Shown piece after piece: positions 1 to 14,600 of a stretch of DNA of 64,000 bases. Every line of letters starts with the position of its first letter. Position 1 is the stretch's first letter. The notes below the pieces were generated by a model that saw only the letters and a program-made list of their open reading frames with translations, was not told the origin of the DNA and searched no databases. The translations under genes and the position numbers were made by a program. The DNA comes from Plectrocnemia conspersa (lineage: Eukaryota; Arthropoda; Insecta; Trichoptera; Polycentropodidae): positions 744,001-808,000 of the forward strand of contig VTFK01000009.1 in NCBI GenBank assembly GCA_009617715.1. The letters are read 5' to 3'.

Positions 1-1585
1 GCTATTCGGGGATTCCAAATTATAGATCCCGATTCAAGAATGCTACGAACTAAGGTGTCATAGAGGATGCGAATAACTGACGGATCGTCAAAGTGAAAGG
101 CATTCCTCATAACAAAGCCGAGCATCTTGGAAGATTTATCACAGACGTCGTGTATGTGTAGAGAGAACCTCCATTTGCTCTCGAAAGTGATTCCGAGATC
201 TTTAATGGAAGTTTCTCTAGTCAAAATGTTACCACCGAGATGGTAGAAATAAGCTGATGGCGAACGGGATCGAGAAAATGACACAGTATGGCACTTTCCG
301 ACACTAAAGGGCAGACGGTTAACGGAAGCCCATCTCCACAGAGAGTCTAAATCACTTTGTAGAGAGAAGGAGTCCGCAACAGATCGAATGCATTTATATA
401 ATTTTAAATCATCTGCGTACAGAAGAAAACTTGAATTTTTAATTGCTGTATTTATGTCATTAATAAATAACACAAAAAGCAGAGGTCCCAGATTGGATCC
501 TTGAGGAACCCCCGAAGGGGTAAAATATTCCTTTGACAATCGGCCACCATAGGTTACAGGAAAGGTCTACGATTGCTTAAATAACTCGAAAATAACCGAG
601 TTAAATTATCTGAGCAACCGAGGTTCGACAATTTTTTTAATAATAACGTATGACAAACTTTGTCAAAGGCTTTCTCAAAATCTGTATACACGACGTCTAC
701 TTGAATTCCGGCATCGAGAGAAGTTGTCACCGTTTTGGTGAACGACAGAAGATTAGTAACAGTGGAACGGGCAGGACGAAACCCGTGCTGTTGGTCTAAT
801 AAAACTTGCTGAAAGTGATTGTAAAGATATTTATGAATAATTATTTCAAATAATTTAGCAGGAGCTGACAACACTGCTACTGGTCTATAATTCTTTATAT
901 ATAATTTGTCACCCTTTTATGAATAGGGTGACTTTTGTGCATTTCCATAGATCAGGAAATGATGATGTTTTGAGAATCAGATCATAAATACATTTTAGAG
1001 GAGCAGCGAGACTTACTTCGCAACCCTGCAAAATAAAATCGGGAATTAAATCAGGTCCAGAAGAACGCCCTGTCTTTAATTTATTAAATCCGTATTTAAG
1101 ATTTGAGTGCTCAGTTTCTCTGATGGTCAGTACTGAAGACCAAGAACATGAAGAAGGAAGCGACTGAGCAGAAGGCGAAAAATATTCCTCGAAAACAGAA
1201 CGAAAATATTGCGCAAAACCGTCAGCAATATTTTGTGAACCGTCCAATGTTTTATCGTCGAGTTTCATCACTTTCAACGTAGACTGAGTAGCGCGTTTAG
1301 TGCTAATGAATTTCCAGAACGCTTTGGGATCGTTAATTATTTGTTTTTGGCAATTTTTGTAATGATTGCGATGACAGGAAATTATCAAACACTTAACGCG
1401 TGCTCTTAATGAACGAAATTCCTCGAGAGCAGATGGATGTCCCGATCTCTTCCATAACTTATGAAAGGCGTGCTTTCTTTTTAGCAATGAGATGATCTCA
1501 TGAGAAAACCATCTAGGATATGACACGTTAAGCACTCGAGGGCGCTTTCGAATAAAGTATTCTAAATCATATCTGTTCTTAGTTT
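1..1585 (-). mobile_element. Jockey/CR1-group LINE fragment, ORF2 reverse transcriptase, frame-broken
   Basis: Non-LTR retrotransposon reverse transcriptase on the minus strand. From 5' to 3' it shows three segments. The EN-RT linker (about 1,535-909) carries YPRWFSHEIISLLKRKHAF and DPKAFWKFIS. The RT fingers/palm (874-554) carry HGFRPARSTVTNLLSF and VVYTDFEKAFDKV. The rest of the RT (553 to 1) carries GVPQGSNLGPLLFVLFINDI and the catalytic YADD at 408-419. At least two single-base frame shifts (near 905 and 560) break the ORF. The 5' end is truncated near 1,585 (no endonuclease). The 3' end continues past position 1. Inactive copy. Confidence 0.88.
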
Positions 1586-4040
1586 AATCAGCATTTCTTT
1601 ATAGTTTAGCTTACAACAATAATTGCTATATTATTACATTGTATTATTGTTATTGTATAAGCACAAGATTTAGAATAAAATAATCTAATGCTTTTAGCAA
1701 AAAAGTATCTTAAAAAAAATTTTTTAGTGTTATTATTGATTTTAATAATGAAAAAATAAAGTATCAGAAGCCATATGAATTATAAAACCAGCTATAGAAT
1801 AAAAATTTTCATTCTAGATTAAGACAAAGAACATATTTCAAATTTGTAGATAGTCTTAAAAATTATTGTCGCAGTGGAATAATTTTTTTTTAATATTTGT
1901 AAAGTAAAAAAATAATAACTAAAAATAACATACAAATACCAGAAGAATGCTAAACTTTCATAAATTCGCGAAATTGGGAACTCTGGTTTTCTAAAGTATG
2001 TACCATATTATGGTATTAGTAAATTACTAAAAGTGATGGTGTATTGTAAAATTCATGACTTTGATTTACTTGATAAACCATTAATCTCCGACTCGGATCA
2101 AGATAGAAAATTAAGGTTTAACTTACACTTTTTACTTGAATGCATTACTCCCGACAGACTATTATCGTGATAAGCTCCCGTCGACCTAAGATGAGTCACG
2201 CAAGTGTGCGACTCTAATTTACGCCATGACTCGTTTCCAATTGGAGCCCTGCTGAGTGGGTCGAAATTGCGTTGCACTTAATGCCTTAATCAAGATCCTA
2301 GTCGGACCTCTTTTCTCTAAAGCTACTCATGCCCTACCCTCCATTTTTTTCTTTCCTGCCCTAACTTGATTTCACAACCCCAATTTGGGCGGTTTACACA
2401 CGCCATCGGCGAAAAAGCGCAATGGGCATTTTTTATGAGACGCACTCACACGATCGGGTCACGCGACCCAGCTCATGTGGTTACCTACCTTACTATCGAT
2501 AGTGTTAATGTGAGCAAATCAGAAAAACGCAATGGCCTTATGGTTGAGCTACTACGAAGTTCGTTAAGTAGTTTCAAGGTTAATTTATGAAGAATAAGCT
2601 AACATAATAATCTAGTTTTTAATAATTTAGGATATTTAGATATTTTTGAAACGATTATTTTAAGAAAAAATGTTAAGATTGTTATGACTAACAGTAATAT
2701 AATTTTAATAACTTATTTTATATGTATTACAAAAAATAATAAATTTTTCTATGCATATTTAAAGAAAGAAAAAATAATATATTTTCAGATTTGTTTACAA
2801 TTAGTTTTTCAATTATCTCAATAATGTTTGCCGGCACGTCAAACATACAAAAGTAATCAGCTTCGGGAAACCTTAATAGAATCAGACTTCACCACTCACT
2901 GAAAAAATATGCTGTTTAGATGATGTGTTATGAGGTATTTTTAAAAAGTAAATTAGCTCACAATACAACAAACTATCTATCTGAAAGCTTATTTAATTTT
3001 ATATCAATTTAAAAAAATATGTATTAAATTTATGTATTGTATCTATGTTTTTTTTGTATTTGATTGTGTTTTCAAATACTTTCTGTGTGTTTTCAACAAT
3101 TAATTATACTTTAAGTATAATATTTTCATATAATGCTATGTAATAAAACCTTAAAATAGATATTAAATTAAATAATATTTATATATCTACACTCTGAATT
3201 AAAATTTGCAAAGAAACAACAATTTCTATTAGATCTGATTTCAGTATAAAATTAAAAAGTGTAACATAGTACATACATGATTTTTAGTTTTTTGACTAAA
3301 TTTATAAATTTAAAAAAATGGCTTAAAATTGCTATAAAAAATACTACAGTGTTTTTTGTATCTATTTATATAATTATTTATTATTTTTTGTGAGAAAAAC
3401 AGAAAATTTTGTAACTTAGTATTTTTAATAATTCACCATCTCATTACCATATACATATATTTTAAACTTATACTAAAACTGCTAATTAATTCGATCAAAA
3501 TCTGCCTAATTGAAACTCTTTTTTTTTTTTATTTATATTGTATATCTAAATTTAATTAAAAAAGTGTTAAATAGAAAATCGCATTTAATAAGAAATCTAC
3601 AAAAATTAAATACACACGTTTGTCATCAAAAAAAATTCAAAAATAATTATTTAAAAAACATGTCATATATTGCCATGACCACTCATATTATTTAAGACAA
3701 ACTTAGTTGCAAAACACTCGGTAAAAGGGTCTTATAAAATTTGCATAGAAACCGTGGACCTTATTTAAACAAAATCGAGGGTTAGTGTCCAAATATCTAT
3801 GCTGAATCTACCATAACTACCGCTATACAGTTATATGCACCTAATAGTATAATAATAACCATTTTATCCAATTAAAAGAACTAGATTTCGACATAAAATA
3901 TCAAGGACTGGAAGGAATGTTGGATTTCTTAAACTCTCTAGGGTATAAAGCTAGAATACGGTTGAAAAAAAATCACTTACATCTTTTATACACAACTACC
4001 ATTTTTATTCCGACTTTAAAACGGTGAACGAGACGGCCCT
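1586..4040. other. No gene recognised
   Basis: AT-rich, except a GC-richer block at about 2,090-2,560 with a 74-codon plus-strand frame from 2,366 that shows no domain and a biased start. Otherwise nothing seen. Confidence 0.5.
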
Positions 4041-4210
4041 AGTATAGTTAAAATATGCTGTAAAAAATACTGCCATAACTATACCGCAAACTGGTATAGT
4101 TATGGCAGTAAACTAAATATTAAGAGTTCAACTCAATATTCGATTCGGTTTAAATAATGTACACGTACATATATTCGTTTTTATACAAACTGTTTACAGC
4201 ATATTTTATA
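4041..4210. repeat. Nested inverted repeats
   Basis: Inner perfect 18-bp stem at 4,068-4,085 and 4,093-4,110 with a 7-nt loop (arm TACTGCCATAACTATACC). Outer perfect 16-bp inverted repeat at 4,049-4,064 and 4,193-4,208 (TTTACAGCATATTTTA). Probably a transposon remnant. Confidence 0.8.
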
Positions 4211-7200
4211 TAAAAAATATATTTTATGCAACTTTATAAAATTAAATGTCGTAAAATGTTTAATATGTAAATGTTTAAAACTGTTAAATGAATTAAATCC
4301 ATCCTAAGGGAAAAAAATATTTATTGTAAATTTTATGTTAAACCTTAACAGACCTTAGCCCAGTGCGCTACAACCATGTTAATACAATCAATACTATTAT
4401 GTAAGTAATGAGACATTAAACTTAAAATCAAAGTCTGTAAGTTAGTGACATATATTTTACTGAATAATTTTTTTATAACAGCTTAGTTATATTTTTAATA
4501 TTCATTCGTGATATTAAAAAAAATTTAAGTTTATAGATTTATTAACTCTGATCCCACAGATACGTCTATAATGCAAGTTACTGTGTTACTTTAACCTTAA
4601 AGAGCTCATTGCTTATTTTTATAGTCACTTGAGTGAATCAACATGTTAATATTTAACCTATAACCACTAATCCATTCTGAAATTAATTTAATAATCAAAA
4701 TTTATATCAGTATCATATTATATAGTATTCTGAGGTCTCAAATTTTAGCTCGACACAAAGTTATGGCAAATTTACGGAGGGTCACCAACTATGTGCAATG
4801 TGATACTCATGTTTTCTCATTAAGAATTTTACGACCAGGTTGACAAGGCTTTTGTTAAAATCTTGTTTTGATTATACAATATAAATACAACGTAGCACAT
4901 TTTCCGTTAACTATTTAATACAAACAACCACTACTTACATAGGATGGGTCAATAGAGACCGAAGATAAATATAATATGAGAATATGCAAATAAAGTTAAG
5001 CTACAGATAAATTAAAATTATACGTAATTAAAAAATTGTATGCTTTGTTCGAATTAAATGTAAACAATATTCAAGGAATATGAAACACGAAATGATCAAA
5101 CTTAAATTTCTTAGTAAATAAATTACGCTGAAGAAGCCATACAATTTTAAATTATTAAAATTATTAAATAATATATAAGGAAGGAAATTCCATCCATTGA
5201 CATATTATCATATTTGGAACAAGTACTGAAAGAAGCAGTCATCCAATTAGAAAGGGAATTTAATATTTAACTACAATTTCTCTTCAGGAAAATTCTACAG
5301 GGACTGCATTTTATGATTAGTTAATGGCTAAGATTTTAAGATAATTATTACAGCAGTATGTCTAGATAGCAATAGAGAACTTGGGCAAATATATAATGAT
5401 TAGGAAAATAAGTATAATGTAATTAATTATTTTAAGTGTATACTATTTGCGTTATTGTTATTTTACATTATTATTAGCTATATGTATATAGATGTTTATA
5501 CAAAATATATTTCGTCTGTCACGCATTAATATATTTCGTCTGTTAATCACTTTCACGCGTTTTCAAACAGTATCAAGATTAGCCAGAGAGCAAAAAGTAG
5601 GCGGAACAAATTTTTGCGTCATATCATGGGCTGCCATAAGTCACCAGCAAAGTAAGCATAATTCGGCTTAGCGTTTTTCCACTGTGGATATATTTAAGAT
5701 GTGCGTCTTGGCCGAGGCATCTGCTATCTACTTATTTTCCCGCATCATTTTCCTCTGGCAATTGACACAGGTATTAATGCCAAAAGTTTGAAATCGCAAC
5801 ACTCTTCCACCATGTTTCTGATGAACACTAAGCAGATCACCCGTGTGATATGTTATGCATCTTGATCTCATTAATCTGCTTTGTGAGAAGAAATTTAGCC
5901 ACATTAATCATCTCAATTTCGTATCTAAATATACATATTTCCATAGCTTGTAGCTTCAAGAAACTAGTGATTGTTCAGCTTTAAATTATAAACATTAAGA
6001 ACGCTTTAGATAGTAAGAAAAATGCAAAGATAATTTTTTAAATTGAATGTTTGTATTAGGCATGTAAATTCAGCGTGTGAATGAATAATAGTTGGAGTCT
6101 GTTACTAAAATTGCTACGAGAGATGTGTTTAAGTATTCACAATTTTCTTGAATGTAGGGCATAAATTTAATTAGGAAAACTTGCGAGCTAATTTCCAGCT
6201 CAGCTCATTGAAATATGGTGGCTTTATGGAATTATTTAGCACGTAACTTCTTTACTCAACTTAAATTACTCAAAGTAGAGCGATGTATAAATTTTCGCGT
6301 ATATCAAAACGCGATTGTTATTAAAAAAGGAATTGATTCCGATCGATGTCGAACGAAATCGAATTAACTATGCAATAAACGGAAAGTGTTTTTAATTTGG
6401 CCGCTGGCTGTGATGCCAAATAAAAAAATATAACTATGTACAAAGGTTATTCAAAAAAATTCTGAACCTTTAAAATTTAATATTAAACCAACATTTTGTA
6501 ATTGATCTATTGTATAGATAAGTTATGACTCACTGTACTTATATAGCTACTCTTAAATAACTGTAAATTATTAAAGAGCAGGTAAAATTTTGAGAATATA
6601 AATAGCTTCAAAAAATACCCAGATATTTTATTATTGTAGTGATATATATATGTACATAACACGTCAAAGATAACACAATGAATTTTATCCCAATGATCCT
6701 AACAATAAGGTATCATTCGTATTATTCCTTGTGGACATATTTTAATTATTATCAATAACAATATGTTACTCCCAAATTTTCGACCGTAAAAATATACTTT
6801 AGATGCTAAGTAGATTGCAGTCTCATGAAGTACACATTTAAAGCAATACAGGTGAAGGTGTATGTAAATAAATACGAAAAAGTTCGCTTTTTCAACAGTC
6901 CACGTACATAGTAAAATATTCATTCAGAATATTACCATAACTAGGGTGGTAGTCGAATTTAATTAAGTCGATTCGATCTCAGATCGAAATTATTGAAAGA
7001 GACCCGCTTATAAATATCTTCCGGTAGTTCGTTGGGTTAGCTGTGTTGGTTGGATGGTTTGGGTGTCCCCGGTGGTCGGTTTTGCGGCATCAAAAGTCGG
7101 CAAATCCGATAAAACTGAATTATTTATGTGTTGTTGTTGTTTACGATAATTGATACGCACGTCGGAAGGCAAAATATAAAAATAAACGGGCGTACGTATT

Positions 7201-8353
7201 TATATCAAACGTCAAATATATCAATGAATAATTCATCGTTATTTCGCTGGAATGGTATATGAAAGGATTAGGTTGAACGTGAATTAGTGGCTATTTTCAT
7301 AAATAATACGTTTGTGTTTTAATAAACTAGTAACAAACTTCAAACGTGTGTGGAAAATTGCAAGCAGCTATTAATTTTCTTGTTAATATAGTAACCTTGT
7401 ATATTTATATATTGTCCTAGTTTAAAGTGCAGAAAAAGATTTAGAGAGAAAATTTAAGATGACAAATATAAATTTTGTGCCGGACGACCTGTCACCACAA
7501 ATGTAGATAAAATCAAAACAATGATTTATAGTAATTATTTGATAAGACCTTAGATAATTCGGACATTAAATATTATTGCTTCTACTCTTTCGGGATGAGC
7601 AAAAAGCTCGACACTTGGGGGTATCAAATGAGCGATAACAAATAGTAAACAAATTTATTCTTACTTCAAATTTTTCATCAAATAACTCACTGGAGATTAA
7701 AAGGATATACAAACGTTATTGGAGAAAGATTATAGTTGTGAATCAGAGTAAAAAGTACAGACCATTGAAAAAGCTAGATTGCCTGACAAAAAGTCTTTTA
7801 CGAAAGCTTGTCAAAAAGTTCGATATTTTGTGCCACATCACAATTTTTGCGCTTGATTTGTTAAAACTGAATGAGAACAAGTTTTATTTCAGCTACGAAT
7901 TTGCAAGCTTACACTACAAATTAAATTATCGATTCCACTAAGTACTGCTCCCAATTGACTAAACAGAAAAAATAAACATTGTGTGCAATACTGTGTTTAA
8001 CTTTGAAATATATTGCCAAATTAACTGTCAAATTAACTTTCATAGACATTTTAGATCACCACATAATTTTACTAGAGCCTATTAGTTGAATAAAATTTTC
8101 GTTAGAAGAAATATACATGAACCTACTTATGAAAAAACATTCGTATATGATTTTTTTGACAACTTAAGTGATTTTTAATATCATTTTTTCTTTTTATTCA
8201 AAAAAACATTTTTAAATTATACTTCCAAAAAATTCCACTAAGTGCTGCTCACAATTTACGAACTGAAATAAGCATCGACTCTAATCAATAATACAAAGTC
8301 ATGCGTTTCATGGAGATTAGGGAAAAATTATTACAACTTGGCTGAGATAAGCC
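4211..8353. other. No gene recognised
   Basis: AT-rich with two GC-richer patches. Patch 5,560-5,800 has two ATATTTCGTCTGT direct repeats just upstream, at 5,508 and 5,530. Patch 6,950-7,200 has a 15-bp palindrome (TCGATCTCAGATCGA) and TATAAATA near 7,009-7,016, so it could be a small promoter. Confidence 0.45.
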
Positions 8354-8570
8354 AGTTGTATGGTCCATAACTAATACCTAAAGGACTTGGATTTAAATCT
8401 CATATGAACCTTGGTGTTTTTCAATTTCTATCGTGCTTGAAAGATTAAAATTAGTAATTATAACATAATTATAGTTCTGATCGATAATCACAGATTAGGT
8501 TTATTATATATTTTTTTAAGTCTCATGAATGAATATCGTGAATAATTAAAAATTATTAATTATTAAAATT
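8354..8570 (+). mobile_element. SINE-like repeat, copy 1
   Basis: Aligns over its length with 50,688-50,880: shared ACTAATA-CT-AA-GACTTG, ATATGAACC, TTCTATCGT, and TCTCATG-ATGAAT-TCGTG. A B-box-like GGATTTAAATCTC suggests a tRNA-derived head. Confidence 0.6.
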
Positions 8571-10787
8571 AAAATAATTTACAGACTAATGTTAGTTTGG
8601 TGTCCCATTTATATACTTATAGGCTGATGCGTATCATATTAAAATGAAATAATTAAAATAAATATTTTAAGTAAATATAATCTAGACCTTAGATTATCAT
8701 ATGCTAAAAGCTTTCTAAAACTCTCTCATTAGTGAAAATTTACTAGATCTAAATTCCTATTAAAGTAACTTGAACCAGTATTATTGTAACTAGTTCTAAA
8801 AAAAATTAAAACAAAAATCCTTTAACTACCATGAAAAGCTATTAATCGACTATTATTTTTTTATATTTATTAAAAATAAACAATGAAAGTAATATATAAA
8901 CTTCAAAGGCCAGAAAAAAGTTTCAATAAACTTTGCTAAAGTGACTTTTTCAGTTCCAACATAATAAAAAGTATTGAGTTTGCTCTTTTTTTGACACTCA
9001 ACGCAATTAAAACGGCTATTAAATATTTTTTCCAATTTAACAGTAGCAACAAACTTATAATGTTTATCTCAAATCACTCCTCGCGCCGCATGTCAGCCTA
9101 GTAAATATATTTTACCGTCATTGTTCTTTGTATAATTAATTTTCTACATAACTTAAAATATGTTTGGATAAAATATCAACGTTGACCTTCACAATATAAA
9201 AAGATATCAGTGTTAATTACGTGTATAATTAACACAAATAATACAACAGAATTTTATTTAAATAGCATTAAAAAAGTTGTATGCTAAGCGTTTGGTTAAA
9301 GAAAAAGTTATACTATTGAATACTAATTTACTATGATAAAACGTAAATTCTAATTTAAATAATAATAAAATTTGTTTAATATATTAGGTAAATTATGATG
9401 TAAAATTTTAATTAGTAGAATAATTAAAGCGTTATCAAGAACTCTTGTATTAATAATAACTTAGCATTATATTATTTAAAAAAATTGTTTAAAAAAATCA
9501 GTACCATTAGTTATAGTTAGATCTGATGAGTTTTAAAGCCATAAAAATACAAATAAGAGTTAATTTTTAAAATTCATAGAACTGTGTGGCAAACAACTAT
9601 AAATTAAACAATAATAACTATGTTAATTTGTACTGCAACAATGATTTACTCGAAACAATTATAATCTTCGCGAACCCACTCCTTACCGTTGAGCAAAATT
9701 TCTTGCTCTTACAATCAAACAACATAAAAAAACCTTTAGCAGTAAATATTACTAATGATAGAACATAGTAAATGCATTAAGTCTTTTAAGAGAAAGGGTG
9801 TCGCGTATATAAGCCATTTTTAAACCTGCGTAATAAAACTATTTATATCATATATATGATAGCTTTTTAGATCACTTTTACATATACGATTTATTATAAG
9901 TAAAGTTATCTTTTCATTGATTTATATAAATATTGTATACATAAGTGCTTAACCTTAAATGACAGCGTTGTCCGATTTGAAAACATAAAAGTGCAGAATG
10001 AGATATTCTGCAAAAATATTTTTCTATTCCAGTTGCTCTCCAAATATGGTCTGTTTTTATAATTTATATGAATAAATTGTGATGCTATAATATTCTAAGA
10101 ATACTGATTTAATATTTAAAAAATACTACATTTATTAATTATAATTAGGATATATTCAAAATTATTTATTGTTAAACTATATATATTTAAATGTGCGACA
10201 GAAAGTTTGTGAACTCATATTAAGGTAGTTTGACTACGCGAATGACTTTAAAGACGAAACAGTTAAATAATATACATCACAACGATTCACATTTTCATTA
10301 AAAGGAATAATAAATACATTTTTTTAATCGGTTTACTTTAAAATAAAAGTTGATGAATTTTTCAATTTTGTTTGAAAAATATGTAATAAAATAAGTATTG
10401 ATACTGAAGTTATTACCCGCATTTTTTTTTTTTTTTTTAATTATTATTTTTTAAATTAATTTAAAAAAAATATTTTTGAATTTTTGAGTTGGTTTATAAG
10501 CAATTTTTTTTTAAATAATGGATAATTTATTTTATTTTGATATCTTAAAAAAAACAACTATTTCATTTTATTACAATTCTAAGGTCAATTATGCCGCACA
10601 GCGCAATTTTTTTAATATTATTTAGTCATACATTAATGTTTTATACTAAGCTACTTAATAAATTAATAATTAAAATTATTGGGTATTAACAATCGATTAT
10701 AATTTTTTTTTATTTATTGTATAATATTGTTCATTGTTAAAATAAGAAGAAATAGTAATAATTATCATTAGGATATAACTTGTTGCT
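8571..10787. other. No gene recognised
   Basis: Very AT-rich low-complexity sequence with poly-A/T runs (for example near 10,420-10,440). Short frames only. Confidence 0.55.
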
Positions 10788-11660
10788 ACTTGTATATATA
10801 TTTTATATACATATACTCTAGTTAATCTAATAATGTATCGTTTTGAAACAAAATACAACGCTATTGCAGTCAATTTAACACTCACAAGTCACGAGTCATT
10901 ATGGTAAAGCTATTAAACTTTTATTAGGCAGTTAGTCATACATTTCCAGAACAATCAGGCTTTACATATTTGTATCTGGTTAGTAAGTATGAATATATAA
11001 ATATATCTAACTAAATTATCAATTAAATAAATTATTTTAATAAAATACCTTAACAAAAACTAACACTATTTTATTAAAATAAAATCTTGTAGTCAGCTGT
11101 TTTTTTTATTGTGTTAATTAATTTCTAAATTATGATTTTTGTGATATAAAATGTAGTAATAAATTTATGTTTTACTCATTAATTCGGAAATCTAGATAAC
11201 TAATTTTATAAAGCAGCACAAAACTTTATTCACATTATTATTATTCACAAATTAAGAAAGTATGATAATCAATTGACTGTGAAGTGAATTTTTTTATTAA
11301 AAAAATATTTCGTAATTTTTTAATTTTTACTAACCAGTTTAAAAAATAAAGGTAAAAAAGTAAAAATTAATGTTAGTTACTTTTAAATATAATTAACTTT
11401 CATAGTTCCTACCTGTATATATTATATGTATATTACATACACGAAATCTAGTGGGTCTATTAATGTATTACTCTCAATTAAAATATTTCTTTTGCGCCTA
11501 CCGATTATATTATCACAGTAAATTGGATACTCACAAATCATGAGTCATTATAGTGAGGTTATAAAACACATTATTATGCGCAGGTAGTGATACATTCTTA
11601 AAACAACCAGGTTTTACATATTATTAAATGATTAGTAAACATAAATATTTTCAAGAGTAT
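10788..11660 (+). repeat. Local direct duplication, offset 649 bp
   Basis: The segment around 10,790-11,010 recurs at 11,440-11,660. Shared landmarks are CTCACAAGTC/CTCACAAATC at 10,881 and 11,530, GAGTCATTAT, and a TACAT..CCAG..AACA..CAGG..TTTACATA block. Diverged, non-coding. Confidence 0.7.
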
Positions 11661-14600
11661 AGATAAATATGTATATATTTATTTTTGAAAATGATAAAGA
11701 GCCACACGCGCGTACCTCAACTTTTCTGACCTTTACAATGGGAAAACAGTTATGAAACAGTCACTCAATGTATGTATAGCTTATTATGGTCATGATTTTA
11801 AATATTCATAAATTCACGTTGAACCATAGAATAGGTAAAAAAATAACTGGTACGATAATACAGTACTATCTGAGGTCCAAGATCGAAACGCGGTATTGAT
11901 CGAGGTTATGTAATCGAAACGAATGAAAAAGACCAATTTACAAACGAAAAACGGACCGGGAACGGCAAAGGTGTTTCTTTTGGGGGTCAGTGCGGACCCC
12001 ATACTCCCGTCGGAGGTATATACTATGCGATAGTACTGTACCTATATAGATACCCTCCCGACACTAGTCGGAAAATGTCGTTTGGTTGCGACGCGCCACT
12101 CCCAGATGGGCGATTCGAGGTGTATGTACCTGGGACGGTGGAGAAAAATTAAATTTCAAATTAAACTGCAAACTCGGATGGAAATTGTCGTTTTTGGCGG
12201 TACGACATGGTATATGTATGCGACCTATCTTGTTGGAATACGGGTGTGAGTAAATTTTTTAAATTTAACATACGAGGTCGGATCAAAAACTGTTAAGACT
12301 TTTTTATGCTAACCAGATGCAGCCTGGAGTTGGAATTAACACAAAATGTGACCTTAGACTTGCAGACCTTTACCTAACTACGCGACATTTGGCTCTTTTC
12401 CAGTTTTAAGCAAACGGCTTTGAAAACTGCTCCCAGAAGTGAAAGCATCGCTGGGGATAATTTTTTAAGGCTGTTTCAAGAATTGTACATTACGCTAAAC
12501 AACAATTCACATATTGTTGCTGCAAATATAAGATAAATCAATTCACATGTTAAGTTACTAACTGATTTTATTTAAATCATTAAAAAAAAGTAACAAATTT
12601 TAAAATTGATTGAAACTATTTTTAGTAAAAATACTTCAAAATAATATTTTTATGGTTGTTTATAAAATCAATGTGAAAATAATTAATAAAAAATAAACTA
12701 ATGTTATTGTTTTAAAAACTTTGTGGCAAAAAATTATGAAATCATAGAATCAAGATCTATCAATTAGTAAAAAAAATAGTAATAATTATGTCTAATTATT
12801 ATACTAGAAATAAAATACAATATATTGCGCAAACTGTACAAAAAAATATTAACATTTTTATTAATTAATCACAAAAGTTTTATTTATTAATCTTCTTTTT
12901 TAAAAGACTTTTTCGCATTTTTTCGATTATATTTAAGATTTGATTTACTCATTTTACATTAATTTTATATAAGAATATTGACTGAATATTTCAGTTGACT
13001 GAAAATTATTAAATTTAACTAAAATTACGTTGCGCAATAATGGGAAGAAAAAAGAGACATAAATAGATAAATCGTGAGAATCTCATAAACCAGTTTCTCA
13101 TAATATTCTATGGATTTACGTAAATTTTCTTCCACACTGAAAATTATGACTTTAGAATGATGAATTTTATATATAAAAAAGTAATAAATCACCAAATTAA
13201 GTATAATAACATAAAGTAAGCCATACACTGCATAAAATATTGGCGAAACAAAAGTTTATTACAGTTATTTGAATATTAATATGAGCAGTCTTTGTTTACG
13301 AAATGAAACGTAGACTATATTAATAACATCGTGTGTAAGGTACATAAAAATAAAATTGCTTCAATTTCCATATAATATTCATGTGTGAATGATAAAAAAG
13401 CAGGGTTGTCAAATGTAAATCAATGAATATAAAATCAGACACCAGTACGTTTTGTGAAAAAGATTTGGGTCTTGTCTTTTTGTCAAATATGGAAATAAAT
13501 CAATTTATGACGATGTTGAATTATGATTTTCAGATATATTAAAAGAAGGTTTATTTTTATTAAAGAGAATTAGAGTGCAATTCGTTATAGGGTTAAAGTA
13601 GGGTCAAGTGAAGCTCTCGTACTGAACCGAGTTCAGATCATTAAAACTTGAAAAATAAAAATAAATACGATAGTTTTGCGATATGACGTCATTCGTATAA
13701 CAGCAATACTACTTTAATAAATTTAATTTAAATATTCGTAGTTTTTATTTTATGAATTCATGTTACGATAACGTTGCTATAAAACTTTCATACATGTTCG
13801 GAAAATGTTTGTACAATGAGAACTATTGTAAATAATACTAACTTTTTATTATCGCTGGTAAACCAGTGCGGTTTGTAATTAGAATGTCAAAATCCATCGT
13901 TTAAAATAAGCTTTCATGTTAAAGTTTCGTGGTTTCAATACTAGTTTCGCCCAGGGCCAACTTAATTCGTTTACCTACATTATATATTTAATTAATGCAC
14001 ATTTAAAATAGAATATCTAGTTATTATAAATGTAAAGTATTTTTGAGATAATTTGTTTAAAAAAATATTCTGATACTACATGAAAAAATGGACATTATGA
14101 TTCGTAGCAATTTTGCGACAATATTTTTAACTGGTAAAATTTTACTTATATACTGTAAAATAATATACTCTAACAATTTTACTGTTCAAACTTGGGTCAA
14201 ATCTTTTATGAAACTTGTTGATAAAGCGAGTTCTGAATTTTGTATAATACTAATAACAGTTTCATTCACTGTATTATTTTAATCAAAATCACAAGTATAT
14301 AAAATATATAGATAAAAATGTCCAAACGTTAAATTTTTTAAAATATATCAACAATTATTATATGTATAATTATTTTTGCTGTTAACTCGTGTGATTAAAT
14401 CTACCATAAACTTAACTAATACAGAACAAAGGCCAACTTGCAATATAAAACCACGAGCGAAAACCAAACACGGTCCTATTTAACAAAGATCCACACACCT
14501 CCTCTAGGATTTCCGGGATAATGAATAACTTCTAAAGTCAATTCAGGCAAGTGTTTACCGAAAGATAGACCCTTCGAAAAGCCTCCAGGGACCGATACAA

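Noticed and set aside
7000..7060. Promoter with TATAAATA
   Set aside because: TATA-like strings are expected in AT-rich DNA, and no downstream coding exon supports it.
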